Under the pieces are notes generated by a model that saw only the letters and a list, made by a program, of their open reading frames with translations, did no database searches and was not told where the DNA came from. Shown piece after piece: positions 1 through 7,489 of a DNA stretch of 64,000 nt (position 1 is the first letter of the stretch; each line of letters begins with the position of its first letter). Location of the stretch: assembly GCF_047922965.1 (NCBI RefSeq), contig NZ_CP150481.1, positions 3,782,001 through 3,846,000 of the forward strand, read 5' to 3'. The position numbers and the translations under genes were made by a program. This DNA is from Neptunicella plasticusilytica. Its GTDB lineage: Bacteria > Pseudomonadota > Gammaproteobacteria > Enterobacterales > Alteromonadaceae.

Positions 1-1617
1 CAGATAAAACAATTGCTGCACCAAATCATGCAACACGGCCACCGCACGTGGATCTTCACCAAAGTTCATAATAAAGGCTATCTGGCTATCCAGCTGTTTG
101 TCCTGCCAGCCAGTTGTTTGGCTGTCGTCGATGACGCTGCCCCACTGCTGATAAGCCAGTATTGCAGCATAACCGGCTTCCGCTGCCTTTTTGGCCTGAG
201 GTAATTGATAGGCATAATGTTCGTAAGCATCAATAGCTTGCGAATAGTCTCCTGCCTCATACAACGCTTCGGCCAGCAAGAACCAGTTTTCTGTTGTTTG
301 CGCGTCGTCAGCAAAGGTCTGGATAAACTCGCGATACCAGCTGGCAGCCTGCCGGAATGCCTGCACATATTGTTGCCGGGTCTGTAATTTAAGTTGTTCG
401 TTGTCAACCGTTGACAGCATCTGCTTTTTTGCCTGCGCCAGACTGTGCTGATATTGGGCCAGTTCTGTCAGGTACTGATGTAGATAAGGACCGGCGATAT
501 CTTTGCTTTCGATAGGCCAGTTGGCCCAATAAGGTCCCTGAATGCCATAGAGTTGCACAAATCGCTGTTTGGCCGGCAACACCAGGGTCGGAAACTTGCC
601 CAAAATATAGGTATCAATCTGTTTAACAAAAAACAGCGGTGCCTGACTGTGCTGTGGGTGTTGTTGGACAAATCCGGCAAACACATCAGCGCTGTCACGA
701 AAACGATCATCGTTCAGATACAGCTGACCCAGTTGCTGGTACAGCAGCGATTCGTAGTGGCGCTCTCCAACTGAAGCAAAATGACCGGCTATGCTGGCCG
801 CGCCCTGCTGATAGGAAAACAGCAGGGCCATAATACGCAAGGTGTCATTAACCAGTTGTCGTTGGCCGGCGCCCAGTTGCGCCATTTGCTGTTGGCTGTC
901 CACCTCTCCCACTAAACTGTCATCCGGCAGACTGTAATCCAGCAATGCGGTGAAGGCCACCAGAGCCTGCTGCTGCCGATCCAGCTTGAAATTTGCCCAA
1001 CCCAGCATATAAGCCGCCGTCAGGTAATATGGCGAGTTATCTCCCAACTCCAGTACTTGCTGATAGGCAGCTATGGCCTGGTCATAATCACCGCGGTTAT
1101 ACAGGATCTCGCCCTTTCTGAAATACACTTCTGACTGATAAACATTATGCGGATATTCACGCAGCAGCTTGTCCAGGGTGAGGTAACTGTTATCCATCTG
1201 GCCCTGTAACTCATAAGCTTTAGCCAACTGATAAAGGGATTCGGCGCTATGCTGATTATCCGGATGTTGAGCCAATAATGACTGGTACTGGTTAATCGCC
1301 CGTTGAAAATAACCGTCGCTGCCTTTTTGTGTGGGGGTGCCCTGCTCCTGATGTTGCTCTGCCAGCAAAATCTCCAAATCTGCCAGGCGTACACTGATAC
1401 TTTGCGCCAGCACCGGATCCGTCACTTGCTGTTGCAAGCGCGCATAGCCGTCCCGCAGTTCCCGCAAAGACAATGCTGGCAAAGGATCATGTTTCAGCGC
1501 TGTCATCTTTAACTGGACACTGGCCAGAGTGGCTTTAGGCTTGGGCGGCTCTGCCGAATGCCAGCTGCAGGCAGTGACTAGCCAGCCAGCGCACAGCAAT
1601 AATAAGTTAGCTTTCAT
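1..1617 (-). CDS. TPR-repeat outer-membrane lipoprotein (3' end outside window)
   Basis: Open frame of at least 539 codons that runs off the left edge of the window, so the C-terminus is missing. The N-terminus begins MKANLLLLCAGWLVTACSW, a signal peptide with lipobox VTAC, so a lipoprotein is expected. The body is alpha-helical with TPR-like units (for example an AINQYQSLLAQHPDNQHSAE stretch near residue 110 and a YNRGDYDQAIAAYQQVLELG stretch near residue 180). The start overlaps the end of the preceding TPR gene by 11 bases, so the two are translationally coupled. It is the last visible gene of the minus-strand envelope operon. TPR proteins of this type usually scaffold envelope complexes; the partner is not known. 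No enzymatic motif is seen. Confidence 0.8.
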   Translation of the reverse strand, partial: MKANLLLLCAGWLVTACSWHSAEPPKPKATLASVQLKMTALKHDPLPALSLRELRDGYARLQQQVTDPVLAQSISVRLADLEILLAEQHQEQGTPTQKGSDGYFQRAINQYQSLLAQHPDNQHSAESLYQLAKAYELQGQMDNSYLTLDKLLREYPHNVYQSEVYFRKGEILYNRGDYDQAIAAYQQVLELGDNSPYYLTAAYMLGWANFKLDRQQQALVAFTALLDYSLPDDSLVGEVDSQQQMAQLGAGQRQLVNDTLRIMALLFSYQQGAASIAGHFASVGERHYESLLYQQLGQLYLNDDRFRDSADVFAGFVQQHPQHSQAPLFFVKQIDTYILGKFPTLVLPAKQRFVQLYGIQGPYWANWPIESKDIAGPYLHQYLTELAQYQHSLAQAKKQMLSTVDNEQLKLQTRQQYVQAFRQAASWYREFIQTFADDAQTTENWFLLAEALYEAGDYSQAIDAYEHYAYQLPQAKKAAEAGYAAILAYQQWGSVIDDSQTTGWQDKQLDSQIAFIMNFGEDPRAVAVLHDLVQQLFYL

Positions 1618-3571
1618 CTTTACCCCGCGCATCGGTATTGTCAGGATTCAGATGTTCGATAGCATTGTTTTTGCGCCAGGCTTCATCCTGTAATCGCACC
1701 ACCGCTACCTGCGCTTGCAGCAGCAACTGGCGGATTTTGTCTGATTCCTGCTGCAGGGCCAGTCTGGCTGTGTGGGTAATCTGGTCAAGCTGCAGTTGCT
1801 GCAATGTCCGCTGTTTAACTTGCAGTTGGCTGATATGCTGGCCCAGCGTCGAAATCCGTTCACGCTGCTGATTGAACAACGGCGTCTGGTTCATTGAGCG
1901 ACTTAGCGAATGCTGTTGCTCCACGCTCTGCTCAATACTGCTGTCCAGTTCTGCCAATGCTTTTTTAGCACTCCACAAATTTTGCGCATAGTGGTTGTCG
2001 GCCTGCCAACTGAGCACACCTTGCAAGCGCTTCAAGCGCTCCTGATAACTTGAGGGTAGCGTTTTTTTAGCGCTTAAGCGCTGATAACGCTGCATCGCTC
2101 TTTCCAGCCTCTGCTGTTGGGCTAACTGTTTACTGTCAAGTAATGCAGCGCTGTTCTGGCCTTGTTCAATCTCGCTGATCCTGGCGGCGAGCGCATTGCG
2201 TCGCACCAACAACTCTGCCAACTTATCCAGCAGTTTATTCTGGCTCAGATCCCTGGCTCGCTGCCCGGTAACTTGCTCGCGTTCGTCAATCATCAACTGA
2301 TAGTTTTTAATTTGTGCCTGCCAGCGGGATAATCGTTGCCCGGTAGTGCGTAGTTCTGCCAGTGTCTTGATCTGCTGGTTGAAGCGCTCAGAGCTAAAAA
2401 TAGCCTGCAAACTGGGAGCAATCCGGCGTTCCTCTGCTGCCTTTAACAGGCCGTCAAATTCAGGTTGCCAGAGACGCACAAAAGGCTCGAAATAATCACC
2501 TTGTTGAATATTACGTTGTTCCACATTCAACTGTTGCAGTTGCAGTTCAAACTGGCTAATCGCCTGCTGCAGCGCGTTCATCGCCTGCTGGGGTGCGGAT
2601 AACTGCTCGTAGGCATAGGCAACTGCCAGCCAGGCTTCCTGCTGTTCACTGCTGCTATCCGGTAGTGCCAGCAGTTTGTTCCATAAGGTTAACGCCAGCT
2701 GGTATTGCTGATCCTGTGCTGCAGCCCAGCCATAGCCCAACAACGCGGCGTGAGTATCGAGGCTATCAAAACGTATACGACTAAAGGCCTCTATGGCTTG
2801 GGTAGGACGTTGTTGCTGTTGATAAAAATAGGCCAGCGACAAATTTATTCTGTCATTTAACGCGGCCTGTTCTATCGGCAGGGCTTTTACCGCTTGCCAG
2901 CCAAACCATTCGTCCAGCCAACTGCCAATAACCCCGCTGGGGGCCTTGTCACGCAGCTGGTTTAAACTGTCGATCGCCAATTGCACTTTGCCCTGATGCT
3001 GAAGCTGCAAGGCATGGTTGTAACTCAAATAATCAAAATAGATACTGTCCGGTTTTAACTCTGCCAAAGTATGTTGAGCGGGTTCTATCTGACCAATGGC
3101 AAGCTGCAACTGGGCTTTAAGATAATAAAATTGCTGACCAGCAGCAGAACCAAGCAGTTGCACTTGCTGCGGCTGAATTTGATTCAGGATCTGTAACGCC
3201 GTTGACACTTCATTTTTACGATAATAGACCCTGGCCAGATGTAGCCAGGCCTGAGCCTGAATATCGACAGGTACCGAATCATCCAGCAAACGCCGGAAAA
3301 TCTCGCTGGCCTGCTGTTCCAGACCATAACCCAGACTCATCCCGCCCTTTAACAGCTCCGGCGCCAATCCCTGATGCTTGATACCGCCGCGCACTTCGGC
3401 AATGGCCATCTGAGTTAATGCCTGATGGTAATCGCCCTGAAAATAATGATATAGCACCCGGCCATACTGGGGATCATCAATCACTTCCTGTCCATTGGCA
3501 ACAGCGCTGAGCGTCAGGCTTAGCAGGCCAAGGCTCAAGATGCGAGAGGTTAAAGTCAGTCCCATTAACAA
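1607..3571 (-). CDS. Large periplasmic TPR / coiled-coil protein
   Basis: A 654-residue protein with a cleavable signal peptide (leucine-rich first 27 residues ending AVANGQ). The first 350 residues are TPR-like helical pairs, for example LAYFYQQQQRPTQAIEAFSR and a WLAVAYAYEQLSAPQQAMNA unit. Residues about 350 to 640 are Gln/Leu-rich and predicted coiled coil. No catalytic motif is visible. It sits 7 bases or fewer from its upstream neighbour and overlaps the next TPR gene, so all are one operon. By analogy with other periplasmic TPR proteins it probably organises an envelope assembly; its substrate is unknown. Composition (very rich in Gln) makes alignment to a named family unreliable. Confidence 0.75.
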   Translation of the reverse strand: MLMGLTLTSRILSLGLLSLTLSAVANGQEVIDDPQYGRVLYHYFQGDYHQALTQMAIAEVRGGIKHQGLAPELLKGGMSLGYGLEQQASEIFRRLLDDSVPVDIQAQAWLHLARVYYRKNEVSTALQILNQIQPQQVQLLGSAAGQQFYYLKAQLQLAIGQIEPAQHTLAELKPDSIYFDYLSYNHALQLQHQGKVQLAIDSLNQLRDKAPSGVIGSWLDEWFGWQAVKALPIEQAALNDRINLSLAYFYQQQQRPTQAIEAFSRIRFDSLDTHAALLGYGWAAAQDQQYQLALTLWNKLLALPDSSSEQQEAWLAVAYAYEQLSAPQQAMNALQQAISQFELQLQQLNVEQRNIQQGDYFEPFVRLWQPEFDGLLKAAEERRIAPSLQAIFSSERFNQQIKTLAELRTTGQRLSRWQAQIKNYQLMIDEREQVTGQRARDLSQNKLLDKLAELLVRRNALAARISEIEQGQNSAALLDSKQLAQQQRLERAMQRYQRLSAKKTLPSSYQERLKRLQGVLSWQADNHYAQNLWSAKKALAELDSSIEQSVEQQHSLSRSMNQTPLFNQQRERISTLGQHISQLQVKQRTLQQLQLDQITHTARLALQQESDKIRQLLLQAQVAVVRLQDEAWRKNNAIEHLNPDNTDARGKDES

Positions 3572-3577
3572 GTAAAC

Positions 3578-4123
3578 CTATAACTCTGTCAGGGTAAATT
3601 CTGGTTGTTGCTTGGAACTTGAATCAACAATATTGAGCTGTAATGCCTTGGCATCACTATCTTTATTGAAGGTGCCGCTAACCGCTCGCTTGTAAGGTCT
3701 GTCTTGCGGGCCGATACCGGTAAAAAAGGCGCTAATCTGATGATCGCCCTGACTGATATTGCCGATATACAGGCGCTGAACGCCACCGCGATAAAGCGCA
3801 CTTACCTGGCGTTGGGTATACAAGTACTGACTTACTGTTTCGTCATCAATTTTTAGCTCTACGGCGTCCAGCTTGAAATAACTGCCCATATCCATCGCCA
3901 CATACACCACCAGCTGCGTGCTGGAGGGAAACAATAAGTCTTCCTCGAGAATAAACAAGTCACGGTTCAGCGCAATCACTTCCTTTTTCAGATCCTGTAC
4001 CTGCTGTTCTATCGATTGCGGCGCATCATTATCCGCGGTTGGAGGCGACAGTTCTTGTGCCTGGACACAGCTGATACTCGCCCAACAAAAGAGCAGCAGA
4101 TTAATAATGGTTGTTTTCAACAT
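3578..4123 (-). CDS. Exported protein of unknown function with short coiled coil
   Basis: About 181 residues from the ATG at 4123, which has the SD-like stretch AAGTGAG just upstream; a GTG four codons earlier is the alternative. The N-terminus MLKTTIINLLLFCWASISCVQAQ is a signal peptide. Residues about 35-60 (IEQQVQDLKKEVIALNRDLF, then an acidic stretch) look like a coiled coil, followed by a beta-rich domain to the end. I do not recognise the family. It lies between the DUF3570 barrel gene and the TPR gene, with stop and start nearly touching, so it probably works in the same periplasmic or outer-membrane complex. Nothing suggests a DNA-binding role. Confidence 0.65.
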   Translation of the reverse strand: MLKTTIINLLLFCWASISCVQAQELSPPTADNDAPQSIEQQVQDLKKEVIALNRDLFILEEDLLFPSSTQLVVYVAMDMGSYFKLDAVELKIDDETVSQYLYTQRQVSALYRGGVQRLYIGNISQGDHQISAFFTGIGPQDRPYKRAVSGTFNKDSDAKALQLNIVDSSSKQQPEFTLTEL

Positions 4124-4135
4124 GTTTATACTCAC

Positions 4136-5269
4136 TTAAAACCATACCGACAGGTAGAACCGGGATACGTTGGCTGAAAAGGCATATAAAGGCTCCAGCC
4201 CTACCTCGCCACCCACTGTGACATCACGAAAATCATCATACTCGAAACGGATGTGATCAAATTCCAGATTGACCGAACTCTTTTTTAACATTGCCTGCGG
4301 GGAAAACTGGAATTCGTAACTCAGACTCACTCCGGCGGACAAGTTGGAAAAGGTACTAAGCTCCTTGTCGCGCGCCATAAAATTAAATTCGTTACTGCGG
4401 GCAAACAAATCCTGATAAAAATCGGCTTTATCCTGCTGGTAGCTTCTAAGCCGCACATCCAGCAACCAGTCGTTACCAAAGGTATGCACATAGCCCAGTT
4501 TGACGGTGTTGGCATCAATCCCCCAGGTATCGCTAAACCGTCGGTACTCGCCATAAACTGAAGCGCGGTAAGGCAGATAGTAATTGGCGGTTAACGCCAC
4601 TGCGTTACTGGTGCGGCTGTCGGGATATTGCTCGGTTTCAAAGCGGTAGCCCAGTGCCGCATCGGGATCGACAAAACGTATCGAACGGTAAGGGTTATTC
4701 AGATACCCCTGATCGGAGATACTTTCCAGATTAAGACCCAGGATCAGGTTTTTAGTGGCCACCTGGGTCAGACCCAACTGATAGTTATAACGGTCGGCGG
4801 TTTGACTAAAAAAATCATCACCGGTTTTGCCCACCTCATCCCAGCCTTTGGAGTACCCCAGTGACAAGGTGGTTAAATCCCCGAAGAAATCTTGCTGAAT
4901 ACCCAAATGCACTGATTTGGCCTCAAAATCATTTTCCGAACTATTGGTAAAATTAGCACTGATCAGGGTCTTGTTGTGCAGATAATCGATCCCGACACTG
5001 TGTTCGGTGCGCTCTTCCTGATAAGGACTGGCCGTCGCCATCACGTCTATGGAAGCACCGGAAATACTGTCCACATAATAATTGGCTGACACCGACAGGC
5101 TATCGCCAATACTTTTTCTCAACAAAATGGAGGGGCCGTCAATAGAAATTCCGCCGCCCTGATAGGAATGATGCATGGCATCGGCGCGATCTTGAGGTAA
5201 CACCGCCGCATCCACTTCCATATCGATAGCAAACAGCAATACGCAAACCAGTGCGGTGCGGATAATCAT
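4136..5269 (-). CDS. DUF3570 outer-membrane beta-barrel protein
   Basis: From the ATG at 5269 the protein is about 377 residues: signal peptide MIIRTALVCVLLFAIDMEVDA, then a barrel with alternating aromatic/polar strands and a C-terminal FYLSVWF ending in Phe, the usual BAM signal. The sequence (RADAMHHSYQGGGISIDGPS, then SLSVSANYYVDSISGASIDV) matches my recollection of the DUF3570 family. The frame is open upstream to 5395 and would overlap the DUF4266 gene, but the internal ATG gives a proper signal sequence. DUF3570 is usually found next to DUF4266 and a TlpA protein, as here. A role as a pore or receptor for that system is inference. Confidence 0.75.
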   Translation of the reverse strand: MIIRTALVCVLLFAIDMEVDAAVLPQDRADAMHHSYQGGGISIDGPSILLRKSIGDSLSVSANYYVDSISGASIDVMATASPYQEERTEHSVGIDYLHNKTLISANFTNSSENDFEAKSVHLGIQQDFFGDLTTLSLGYSKGWDEVGKTGDDFFSQTADRYNYQLGLTQVATKNLILGLNLESISDQGYLNNPYRSIRFVDPDAALGYRFETEQYPDSRTSNAVALTANYYLPYRASVYGEYRRFSDTWGIDANTVKLGYVHTFGNDWLLDVRLRSYQQDKADFYQDLFARSNEFNFMARDKELSTFSNLSAGVSLSYEFQFSPQAMLKKSSVNLEFDHIRFEYDDFRDVTVGGEVGLEPLYAFSANVSRFYLSVWF

Positions 5270-5339
5270 GCCTGGCCAGTATCCCCAGTCACGTCGTTGG
5301 GCGCGTAATTCCTTTAAAAAAGTCCGGTAACGATGATGA

Positions 5340-5564
5340 TCAATTGCAGCCACAACCACCTCCCGCACCACCTTCTGCGCCGCGCGCGCCTTCACGAGCC
5401 TGATACACGTGGTGCATATAGCTACTGGCGACCGGATTACGATTCAGGCTCATTACCGGATCGGCCAGATTATTGCGCTCATAGGGTTTTACCCAGGGTT
5501 CAATACTCTGACAACCACTCAATAGCACCAATGTCACAAGGATTAACGTCACTTTTACTTTCAT
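5340..5564 (-). CDS. DUF4266 small lipoprotein with GCGCN C-terminal tail
   Basis: A 74-residue protein: signal peptide with lipobox LLSGC, so a mature lipoprotein of about 56 residues beginning CQSIEPWVKPYERNNLADPV. The conserved centre MSLNRNPVASSYMHHVYQAR is followed by EGARGAEGGAGGGCGCN, a Gly-rich tail with two cysteines at the extreme C-terminus. This layout is typical of DUF4266. It lies between the TlpA thioredoxin gene and the DUF3570 barrel gene. The paired Cys tail could be a thiol or metal site, a substrate of the neighbouring thioredoxin, or a modification site; none of these is shown by the sequence alone. Confidence 0.8.
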   Translation of the reverse strand: MKVKVTLILVTLVLLSGCQSIEPWVKPYERNNLADPVMSLNRNPVASSYMHHVYQAREGARGAEGGAGGGCGCN

Positions 5565-5590
5565 ACTTTTTACCTGATTAACAACCTTCC

Positions 5591-6088
5591 TTATTCGCGA
5601 ATTAGCGTTTTAATTATTTTGCGATACTTTTGCTCATCGCCTTGTTTATAACCCGGATGGATCAGTCGCTGGTTACCATCTCGATCAATAAAAACCGTAG
5701 TGGGCATTGCGGCAACCTCATATAGCTTGCTGACCTTGCCGGTCGGGTCCAGTACCACCGGAAAACTGACCGGAATATCACTTAGCAGATTATTCGCCTT
5801 GGCCGAATCTTCATCAATATTGACTGCCAACACAGTAAATCCAAGATCCTGAAATTCCTGCTGAATTTCCTCCAGATAGGGCAGTTCCTTGCGACAGGGT
5901 GCACACCACGATGCCCAGAAATTGATCAGCACAATATTGCCACGCATTTCAGCCAGACGCAGATTGTCACCAGACTGACTTTTTAAGGTGAAGTCGGTTG
6001 CCTGAACCGTTTCCGCCTTTGCAGTAGCACTTACCCACAGTATCAGCAGACCGGCCAGCATGACTTGGCTGTATTTTGTCAATTTCAT
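5591..6088 (-). CDS. TlpA-family periplasmic thiol-disulfide oxidoreductase
   Basis: A 165-residue exported thioredoxin-fold protein. The signal peptide ends near VSATAKAE. The active site is FWASWCAPCRKE (CAPC, residues about 61-64), typical of TlpA/ResA reductases, and the cis-Pro loop AMPTTVFIDRDGN follows near residue 130. Such proteins reduce apocytochrome haem-site cysteines or other periplasmic disulfides. Its neighbours include a protein with two CXXCH motifs upstream and the Cys-tailed DUF4266 lipoprotein directly downstream, either of which could be its client. There is no adjacent CcdA/DsbD gene in view to supply electrons. Confidence 0.9.
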   Translation of the reverse strand: MKLTKYSQVMLAGLLILWVSATAKAETVQATDFTLKSQSGDNLRLAEMRGNIVLINFWASWCAPCRKELPYLEEIQQEFQDLGFTVLAVNIDEDSAKANNLLSDIPVSFPVVLDPTGKVSKLYEVAAMPTTVFIDRDGNQRLIHPGYKQGDEQKYRKIIKTLIRE

Positions 6089-6119
6089 ATGATTACTCCT
6101 GGTTGCGCTGCTTGTTTAG

Positions 6120-6761
6120 CTAGAAAAAGAAAGTGGCGCTTAAGCCGTATTCGATATTGTGGGTGGCTTTTTCTTCGCCTATCAGTTCACTGTCAAAAAT
6201 ATGGTCACGCACATCAACATGTACAGCAAAATAGTCGGTCAGCAGCAGCCGATAACCGGCTCCCAGCACCAGTGTAAAGCGCTCGTCGCCGCCAAATTTG
6301 GTACTACCGGCACCGAGACTAAAATAGGTTGCCGAGTTAAACACCCGATCACGACTCAAAAACACTTCACCATTAAGGTTGTACCCAATAGACAGATCGT
6401 AATAACGATACTTACGCTCTTCCTCCGTCAGAAAAGGCGCACCGCCGCTGAGAATTTCATAACTGGTTTGCCCGGCAGTGGCTTGGCCGTATGTGCCTTC
6501 CACAAAAAAATCTTCGCTGATGTGATAGGCCAAACGAGCCCCCACCACCGTATCCGATGAAAAATCCTCAATCGCTATCACCCCGGCAAACAGTCCGATT
6601 TCAAAATCTTCGCTGTCGATATTGGCTTCATGGATATCCTTTCGCTCAATATCCGGCTGGATAATGTCACCCACTGACTGTTCCTGCTGTTGCGCCTGCA
6701 CTGTCATACCGCAGGTGCACAAGGCCAAAATCAGAAAAAAACGATAAATCCCAGTTGCCAT
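6120..6761 (-). CDS. Outer-membrane beta-barrel protein (OmpA/OprF-barrel-like)
   Basis: A 213-residue protein with a signal peptide (MATGIYRFFLILALCTCGMT, then VQAQ) and an eight-strand-type barrel: GLFAGVIAIEDF, GARLAYHISEDFFVEGTYG, YDLSIGYNLNGEV, FSLGAGSTKFG, LVLGAGYRLLLTDYFAVHVD, ending LSATFFF with C-terminal Phe. Its start overlaps the 3' end of the SH3/barrel gene by 31 bases, so translation is coupled. Both proteins appear to be small barrels of the same operon and may pair. The second domain of OmpA proteins is absent. Precise role unknown. Confidence 0.75.
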   Translation of the reverse strand: MATGIYRFFLILALCTCGMTVQAQQQEQSVGDIIQPDIERKDIHEANIDSEDFEIGLFAGVIAIEDFSSDTVVGARLAYHISEDFFVEGTYGQATAGQTSYEILSGGAPFLTEEERKYRYYDLSIGYNLNGEVFLSRDRVFNSATYFSLGAGSTKFGGDERFTLVLGAGYRLLLTDYFAVHVDVRDHIFDSELIGEEKATHNIEYGLSATFFF

Positions 6762-7480
6762 TGTTCCAGTTCCTCGTTGCTGTCCCTGTCGGTCAATGCC
6801 AGCAGGTGTTGATATTGCAGATTCAATACAAAATTTCTCGCCAGATAAAAGCGACTTCCAATGGCGGCACTGGCCAGGTCGCTGTTGCGGGTTTCCGCCC
6901 CAGATTGCACCAGGTTTGCCCTTGGCGTGGTTTTCAGCCTACCGGTGCCAAGACTAAAAAACGGCGATATTCGCCATTCCGGAAAAGGGTAAACACGTAC
7001 GCTGAGCAGTAATAACTGGTTTTCGGAAAAATCCCCCAACGCCTGACTGTAACTTAACTGGGTACTGATATTGTCGGTTAATTGCCAGCCCCCCACTACG
7101 CTTAATGCCGGTACACTTTCCAGCACGCCCCCCATAACACCCAACTCAAAACGACGTTGCTGATAACTGTCAAAACTGCCGTCAAACAACGATACCGGCT
7201 CACCTTGCTGATCCAGGGTCAGATGCAGAGCCGCCTGATCGACCCAGCCTTCAATACCTTTATCCGTCCTGACCTTAAACCAGTCGGTGTGACGCTTAAG
7301 CACCCAAATCCAGCGACCTTTTTCAACCACATGAAACACCGGATATCCCTGTGCCGGACCGCTGTGTAATTCAATAAAAGGTTCTGCCACCTGCACTGAC
7401 ACATACTCATCTTCGGCAACCGCAAGTTTGCTAATGAGTAGCAACATGCACAACAACAGCAAACCCGAACCTGTTTTCAT
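6731..7480 (-). CDS. SH3b-domain plus outer-membrane barrel protein
   Basis: A 249-residue exported protein. After the signal peptide comes a bacterial SH3 domain (residues about 25-82: EPFIELHSGPAQGYPVFHVV, then WFKVRTDKGIEGWVDQ), then a membrane beta-barrel with strands such as FELGVMGGVLE and GGWQLTDNISTQLSYSQALG and a C-terminal QLGFIVFF. SH3b domains in such proteins bind peptidoglycan or partner proteins. It is nine bases downstream of the large haem-motif lipoprotein gene and overlaps the next barrel gene. Function is inferred as structural/anchoring only. Confidence 0.75.
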   Translation of the reverse strand: MKTGSGLLLLCMLLLISKLAVAEDEYVSVQVAEPFIELHSGPAQGYPVFHVVEKGRWIWVLKRHTDWFKVRTDKGIEGWVDQAALHLTLDQQGEPVSLFDGSFDSYQQRRFELGVMGGVLESVPALSVVGGWQLTDNISTQLSYSQALGDFSENQLLLLSVRVYPFPEWRISPFFSLGTGRLKTTPRANLVQSGAETRNSDLASAAIGSRFYLARNFVLNLQYQHLLALTDRDSNEELEQWQLGFIVFF

Positions 7481-7489
7481 TCCTTTCCC

